In this document: in pieces, positions 60,521 through 64,000 of the stretch
How the letters are laid out: every line of letters starts with the position of its first letter
Position numbering within the stretch: the stretch's first letter is position 1
The notes under the pieces: model-generated
Seen by the model: only the letters and a program-made list of their open reading frames with translations
What the model was told of the DNA's origin: nothing
Database searches by the model: none
Position numbers and translations under genes: made by a program
Source: Pseudonocardia alni
GTDB taxonomy: Bacteria; Actinomycetota; Actinomycetes; Mycobacteriales; Pseudonocardiaceae
Length of the DNA stretch: 64,000 nucleotides
Direction: 5' to 3'
Assembly (NCBI RefSeq): GCF_002813375.1
Contig: NZ_PHUJ01000003.1
Location: 1,860,001-1,924,000, forward strand

Positions 60521-61471
60521 TCAGTACAGCTCGACGACGAGCCGCGGGGTGCGGGCGCGCGACACGCACAGCGCGATCTGGTCGCCCGCGGCCCGGTCCG
60601 CGGCCGACAGGCAGCTGTCACGGTGCTCGGGCACACCCTCGACGACGCCGGACACGCAGGAGCCGCAGACGCCCTCCTCACAGGACCGGAAGACCTCGAT
60701 CCCGTTGTCGGTGAGCACCTCGAGGATCGACCGGTCCGCGGGGACCTCGAACTCCTCCCCGGTGTCGAGCGCGACGGTGAAGGCGGTGTCGCCGGTGGTG
60801 TCGACCTCGGTGGCGGTGAACCGCTCGACATGCACCCGGTCGTCGCCGACGACCGGGGCGAACACGGCGCGCACGCCGTCCATGAAGCCCTCCGGCCCGC
60901 AGGTGTAGACGGCCGCGCCGGGACCGAGCCCGGCCGCGACCGGGCCGAGGACGGCGGCGTGCCCGGTCCGCGGGACGCCCAGGTGCAGGCGTACCCGCCC
61001 GGCGAAGCCGGTCTCCAGCAGGTCGGCGAAGGCCGCCTCGGACCGGGACCGGGCGAAGTAGTGCAGGGTGAAGTCGGCGCCGGCGCGGTGCAGCGCGTGC
61101 GCCATGCCGAGCAGCGGGGTGACCCCGATGCCACCGGCGACGAGCACGTGCCGGTCGGCGTCGGGGTCGACGCCGAGCAGGTTGCGGGGCGCGCCGATGT
61201 GCAGCTCGTCGCCGGGGGCGACCTCGTGCAGCGCCGCCGACCCGCCCCGGGAGGACCGCTCGCGCTTGACCGCGATCAGCAGCGACGCGGCGTCGTCGGG
61301 CGGGCCGCACAGCGAGTACTGGCGCAGCACCCCGGTCGGGCCGACGACGTCGACGTGCGCGCCCGCCCGGTGCGGCCCGAACGGCAGCCCGTCCGGGCGC
61401 ACCAGGCGCAGGCTGCGGATGCCGTCCGCCTCGTCGACGACGTCGGCGACCCGGACCGGGATCGTGGTCAT
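60521..61471 (-). CDS. Phthalate dioxygenase reductase/VanB-type oxidoreductase
   Basis: 316 residues: flavin site RQYSLCGPP, nucleotide-binding GGIGVTPLLGMAHAL and TCGPEGFMDG, C-terminal [2Fe-2S] domain with CEEGVCGSCVSGVV and a last Cys in ALCVSRA. Last gene of the alpha-beta-dehydrogenase-reductase operon. It is the electron donor of the ring-hydroxylating oxygenase. Convergent with the amidohydrolase, ten bases apart. Confidence 0.92.
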   Translation of the reverse strand: MTTIPVRVADVVDEADGIRSLRLVRPDGLPFGPHRAGAHVDVVGPTGVLRQYSLCGPPDDAASLLIAVKRERSSRGGSAALHEVAPGDELHIGAPRNLLGVDPDADRHVLVAGGIGVTPLLGMAHALHRAGADFTLHYFARSRSEAAFADLLETGFAGRVRLHLGVPRTGHAAVLGPVAAGLGPGAAVYTCGPEGFMDGVRAVFAPVVGDDRVHVERFTATEVDTTGDTAFTVALDTGEEFEVPADRSILEVLTDNGIEVFRSCEEGVCGSCVSGVVEGVPEHRDSCLSAADRAAGDQIALCVSRARTPRLVVELY

Positions 61472-61501
61472 GGCAGGTGTCCTCTCGTTCGGTGGGCGCG
61501 C

Positions 61502-62263
61502 TCAGCGCAGGTACAGGCCCCCGTTGGCGTCCCAGCAGGCGCCGGTGACCGAGGCGGCGGCAGGGTCGGCGAGCAGCGCGACCATCCGGGCGACGAACGC
61601 CGGGTCGCCGAGCCGCCCGACCGGGACCGACGCGGTGTAGTCGGCGAGCCGGTCCTCCCCGATGATCGCCCGGACGACCGGGCCGTCCTGCGGACCGGGT
61701 GAGACCGCGTTGACCGTGACGCCGCGGGCCGCGAGGTCGCGGGCGAACACCTTGGTCAGCGACAGGACCGCGCCCTTGGACGCGGCGTAGTGCCCGCCGG
61801 TGGCGGTGCCGCCGTTCTGACCGGCCAGCGACGCCATGTTGACGATCCGGCCGTAGCCGGCCTCGGCGAGGTGACGACCGAACACCTGACAGGCCCGGAA
61901 CGTGCCGCCCACGTTCACCCCGACGACGTCGGCGAGCTCGTCCGCGGTGATCTCCAGCAGCGGGGTGGCGCGGGTGAGCGCCGCGTTGTTGACCAGCACC
62001 TGGACCGAGCCGAACGCGTCGAGCACCGCGGCGAGGAGCTCCTCCGCCGCGGCCGGGGCGGCGATGTCGGCGGTGATGCCGACGGCCGTCGCCCCGGACG
62101 GGTCGAGCCGCCCGGCCACCGCCCGGGCGGCGTCGCCGTCGAGGTCGGCGACGGCGACCCGGTGGCCGTCGACGTGCAGCCGTTCCACGACCGCCCGGCC
62201 GAGCCCGTTGGCGCCGCCGGTGACAACGGCGACCGGCGCGCTCACGGCGTGCACAGCGCTCAC
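61502..62263 (-). CDS. Short-chain dehydrogenase, probable cis-dihydrodiol dehydrogenase
   Basis: 253 residues, classical SDR: VAVVTGGANGLGRAVV (TGxxxGxG), VADLDGDAA, VLVNNAALTRA (NNA), the catalytic Ser in IVNMASLAGQNGG, and YAASKGA (YxxxK). Position directly after the oxygenase beta subunit suggests it rearomatises the cis-dihydrodiol product to a catechol. GTG 62263 overlaps the beta-subunit stop; later GTG codons (four and seven codons on) could serve instead. Confidence 0.87.
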   Translation of the reverse strand: MSAVHAVSAPVAVVTGGANGLGRAVVERLHVDGHRVAVADLDGDAARAVAGRLDPSGATAVGITADIAAPAAAEELLAAVLDAFGSVQVLVNNAALTRATPLLEITADELADVVGVNVGGTFRACQVFGRHLAEAGYGRIVNMASLAGQNGGTATGGHYAASKGAVLSLTKVFARDLAARGVTVNAVSPGPQDGPVVRAIIGEDRLADYTASVPVGRLGDPAFVARMVALLADPAAASVTGACWDANGGLYLR

Positions 62264-62796
62264 AGCAGGAACCCCGCGGCCGGGACGGCGCTCTCGCTGT
62301 TCACCAGCCGGACCACCTTCTGCACGATCCGGTCGCCCGCGGGCCCGTCGGGGGCGAGCCGGATCCGGTGGCGCAGGTCGGCGGCCCACAGGTCGTGGCG
62401 GTCGCGCTTGAACGCGACCAGCACCTGCGCGGAGCGGAGGACGACCTCGGTGCCGCCCGCCGGGCCGGTGACCGACTCGGGCACGAACCGGGACACCGTA
62501 CGCACGGTGCGGGCAGCGTCGACGGCGGCGATGGCGTAGCCCTCGGTCATCCGCACGACGCGCATCTGCCGCATCCGGGCGTCGTCGTAGACCATGTTGA
62601 GGGTGCCGTCGAAGTCCTCGGTATCGGGGTCGATCGGCACGACGTAGGTGGCGTCGTCGGTGTAGAGGCTCTCCCACCGCAGGTAGGCGGCCCGGTCGAG
62701 CAGCTCGGCCTCACGCCAGACGAGCTCGATCGCGCGGACCACGGCGGGGTCGGTCGTCGGGACCGGCGCCGGGACCCTCTCGGGTGCCTCAGTCAT
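62260..62796 (-). CDS. Ring-hydroxylating dioxygenase beta subunit
   Basis: 178 residues, SnoaL/NTF2-like fold: VVRAIELVWREAELLDRAAYLRWESLYTDDATYVVPIDPD, VYDDARMRQMRVVRMTEGYA, and VVLRSAQVLVAFKRDRHDLWAADLRHRIR. Structural partner of the alpha subunit in alpha3beta3 oxygenases of the benzoate/anthranilate type. ATG 62796 lies within the end of the alpha gene (eight-base overlap); a GTG one codon earlier is possible. Confidence 0.88.
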   Translation of the reverse strand: MTEAPERVPAPVPTTDPAVVRAIELVWREAELLDRAAYLRWESLYTDDATYVVPIDPDTEDFDGTLNMVYDDARMRQMRVVRMTEGYAIAAVDAARTVRTVSRFVPESVTGPAGGTEVVLRSAQVLVAFKRDRHDLWAADLRHRIRLAPDGPAGDRIVQKVVRLVNSESAVPAAGFLL

Positions 62797-64000
62797 CACC
62801 CATCATCTCCTTCCAGCGCCCGTAGGCGGCGCGCATGCCGGTCTCGTCCGTGACGTGCGCGGTGGGGTGCCCGTCGGCATCGGCCTTCTCCCGGGCCGAG
62901 CCGCGGTTGATCAGGATCGGCATGTCGGGGGCGGCGGCCGCGCCGCGCTGCACCCGGTCCCAGCCCTCGGCGTCGTCGGGGGTGCCGAACCCGAACGGGC
63001 CCTGGAAGTGCTCGTGGATGCGCAGCCGGGCGCGGTTGACGGCGTCGAGCTCGGGCGGGCCGTCCGGGCCGATGGCGACGTGCTCGATGACGGTCTCGTC
63101 CACCGCGACCGGGCGCAGCACCCGGAAGAACGCCGCGGACAGCGACACGTTCGGGAACAGGTTCAGGTTGAACCCGGTGCCGTGCATCGCGCGCACGACC
63201 TTGCGGACCGCAGCCGGGTCCAGGGTGGCCGACAGCTCCTCGACCAGGCCGTCGAAGCGGGCCTGCAGGGGCTCGCTGCCGTCGTCGGCGTCGAGGTCGG
63301 AGTGGGCGGGCACCATCTGCATGACGCTGTGCCCGTGGCCGAGGTCGTGGGTGACCGCCGTCGGGTCGGTCATGAACGACATCATGTCGGCGGTCTCGGC
63401 GTCGACCGAGGCCATCCACGACCGGTGCACGATCGGGAAGTGGTAGCCGTCGGTGGTGTTCTCCAGCTGGATCTTCCAGTTCCCGCGGAAGGTGAACCGG
63501 TGCCTGCCCAGCACCTTGACCGGGTAGCCGCCGCCCTGCTTCATGAAGCGGTCGATCCACAGCCGGGCGTCGCCGAGGAAGGTCTCCAGCGGCTCGGCGT
63601 CCGGGTCGAGGGTCGCGAAGACCATGCCGCCGTAGGACTCGGTGCGGAGCCGGCGCAGCGACAGGTCCCGCTTCTCCAGTACGCCCTCGTAGCCGTCGGG
63701 GTAGGGGACGCCGCGCAATGCGCCGTCCAGGCCGTAGGACCAGGCGTGGTACGGGCAGGTGAAGCCGTTGGCGCGGCCCTGCGGCTTCTCACAGACGCTG
63801 GCGCCGCGGTGCCGGCAGCGGTTGAGCAGGGTACGGATCTCGCCCTTGCGGTCCCGGGTGACGATCACCGGCTGGCGGCCGACGTGGGTGGACTTGAAAG
63901 TACCCGGCCCGGGCAGCTCGCTGGTGTGGGCGACCCACACCCAGGCCCGTTCGAAGATGCGGGTCATCTCCAGCTCGAACAGCTCCGGGTCGGTGTAGAG
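62789..64000 (-). CDS. Rieske ring-hydroxylating dioxygenase alpha subunit (start beyond window)
   Basis: At least 403 residues are visible; the frame is open at the right edge and reads LYTDPELFELEMTRIFERAWV, so the true start is a little further out. Rieske ligands: CRHRG and CPYHAW. The catalytic region shows NWKIQLENTTDGYHFPIVH with the iron-binding His pair. It adds O2 across an aromatic ring. The class is benzoate/anthranilate-like from the fused beta gene and VanB-type reductase; the substrate cannot be read from the sequence. Confidence 0.9.
   Translation of the reverse strand, partial: LYTDPELFELEMTRIFERAWVWVAHTSELPGPGTFKSTHVGRQPVIVTRDRKGEIRTLLNRCRHRGASVCEKPQGRANGFTCPYHAWSYGLDGALRGVPYPDGYEGVLEKRDLSLRRLRTESYGGMVFATLDPDAEPLETFLGDARLWIDRFMKQGGGYPVKVLGRHRFTFRGNWKIQLENTTDGYHFPIVHRSWMASVDAETADMMSFMTDPTAVTHDLGHGHSVMQMVPAHSDLDADDGSEPLQARFDGLVEELSATLDPAAVRKVVRAMHGTGFNLNLFPNVSLSAAFFRVLRPVAVDETVIEHVAIGPDGPPELDAVNRARLRIHEHFQGPFGFGTPDDAEGWDRVQRGAAAAPDMPILINRGSAREKADADGHPTAHVTDETGMRAAYGRWKEMMGDD

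Overview
The window reads as chromosomal DNA of a high-GC actinomycete. It carries a mycothione reductase, Mycobacterium-type succinate dehydrogenase 1, many GTG starts, four-base GTGA/ATGA gene overlaps and several promoters with a TANNNT box 6-7 bases before a start codon (leaderless mRNA style). A Pseudonocardia-like member of the Pseudonocardiaceae is my best guess, from gene content only. I see no rRNA, tRNA, CRISPR array, insertion sequence or prophage gene.

Layout. 1-5.7 kb: two succinate dehydrogenase operons on the minus strand. These are Sdh1 (flavoprotein cut by the window edge, plus its membrane anchor) and a separate sdhCAB operon, with an alkB gene between them and a divergent LysR regulator. 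6.7-14 kb: redox and housekeeping genes (STAS protein, mycothione reductase, two divergent LtrA-type membrane proteins, AhpD-like protein, GNAT, pirin, orphan ACT-domain protein, SGNH hydrolase). 14-18.9 kb: branched-chain 2-oxo-acid dehydrogenase E1a/E1b/E2, a divergent Lrp/AsnC regulator and a DsbA/FrnE protein. 18.9-29.3 kb: phenylacetate catabolism (paaK, paaZ, paaG, paaR, then paaABCDE) with a PaaR-type operator repeated three times. 29.3-33.7 kb: an IclR regulator, an aromatic-acid transporter and vanillate-demethylase-like vanA/vanB with a 63-residue gene between the subunits. 33.8-38.7 kb: trpF, a CoA-transferase with a GntR regulator (headed by a 28-codon remnant of a short-chain dehydrogenase), a GH13 glycosidase and an exported VanY/M15-like protein. 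38.8-42.9 kb: copper block (DUF305 lipoprotein, DUF6153 protein, csoR, copZ, copA). 43-49.5 kb: FUSC-type membrane protein, amidotransferase, three-subunit molybdenum hydroxylase and a TetR regulator whose likely operator occurs three times. 49.5-57 kb: LLM oxidoreductase, FAD monooxygenase with MarR, a MacB-like export system, AraC regulator. 57.3-64 kb: APC permease, amidohydrolase and, convergent to them, a ring-hydroxylating dioxygenase set (alpha, beta, dehydrogenase, reductase).

How it works together. The dominant theme is oxidation of aromatic compounds. Aromatic acids are imported (AAHS and APC transporters), demethylated or dihydroxylated by Rieske oxygenases, or activated to CoA thioesters and opened by the Paa epoxidase route. 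The products feed central metabolism and the two succinate dehydrogenases. Nearly every catabolic block has its own regulator and an inverted repeat at the matching promoter, so the regulatory DNA is the richest source of testable observations. I found no clearly unprecedented multi-gene system. The best novelty candidates are the small gene inside vanAB, the SDR remnant fused to an operon leader, the interleaved inverted repeats near 37.65 kb and the three-site TetR circuit.
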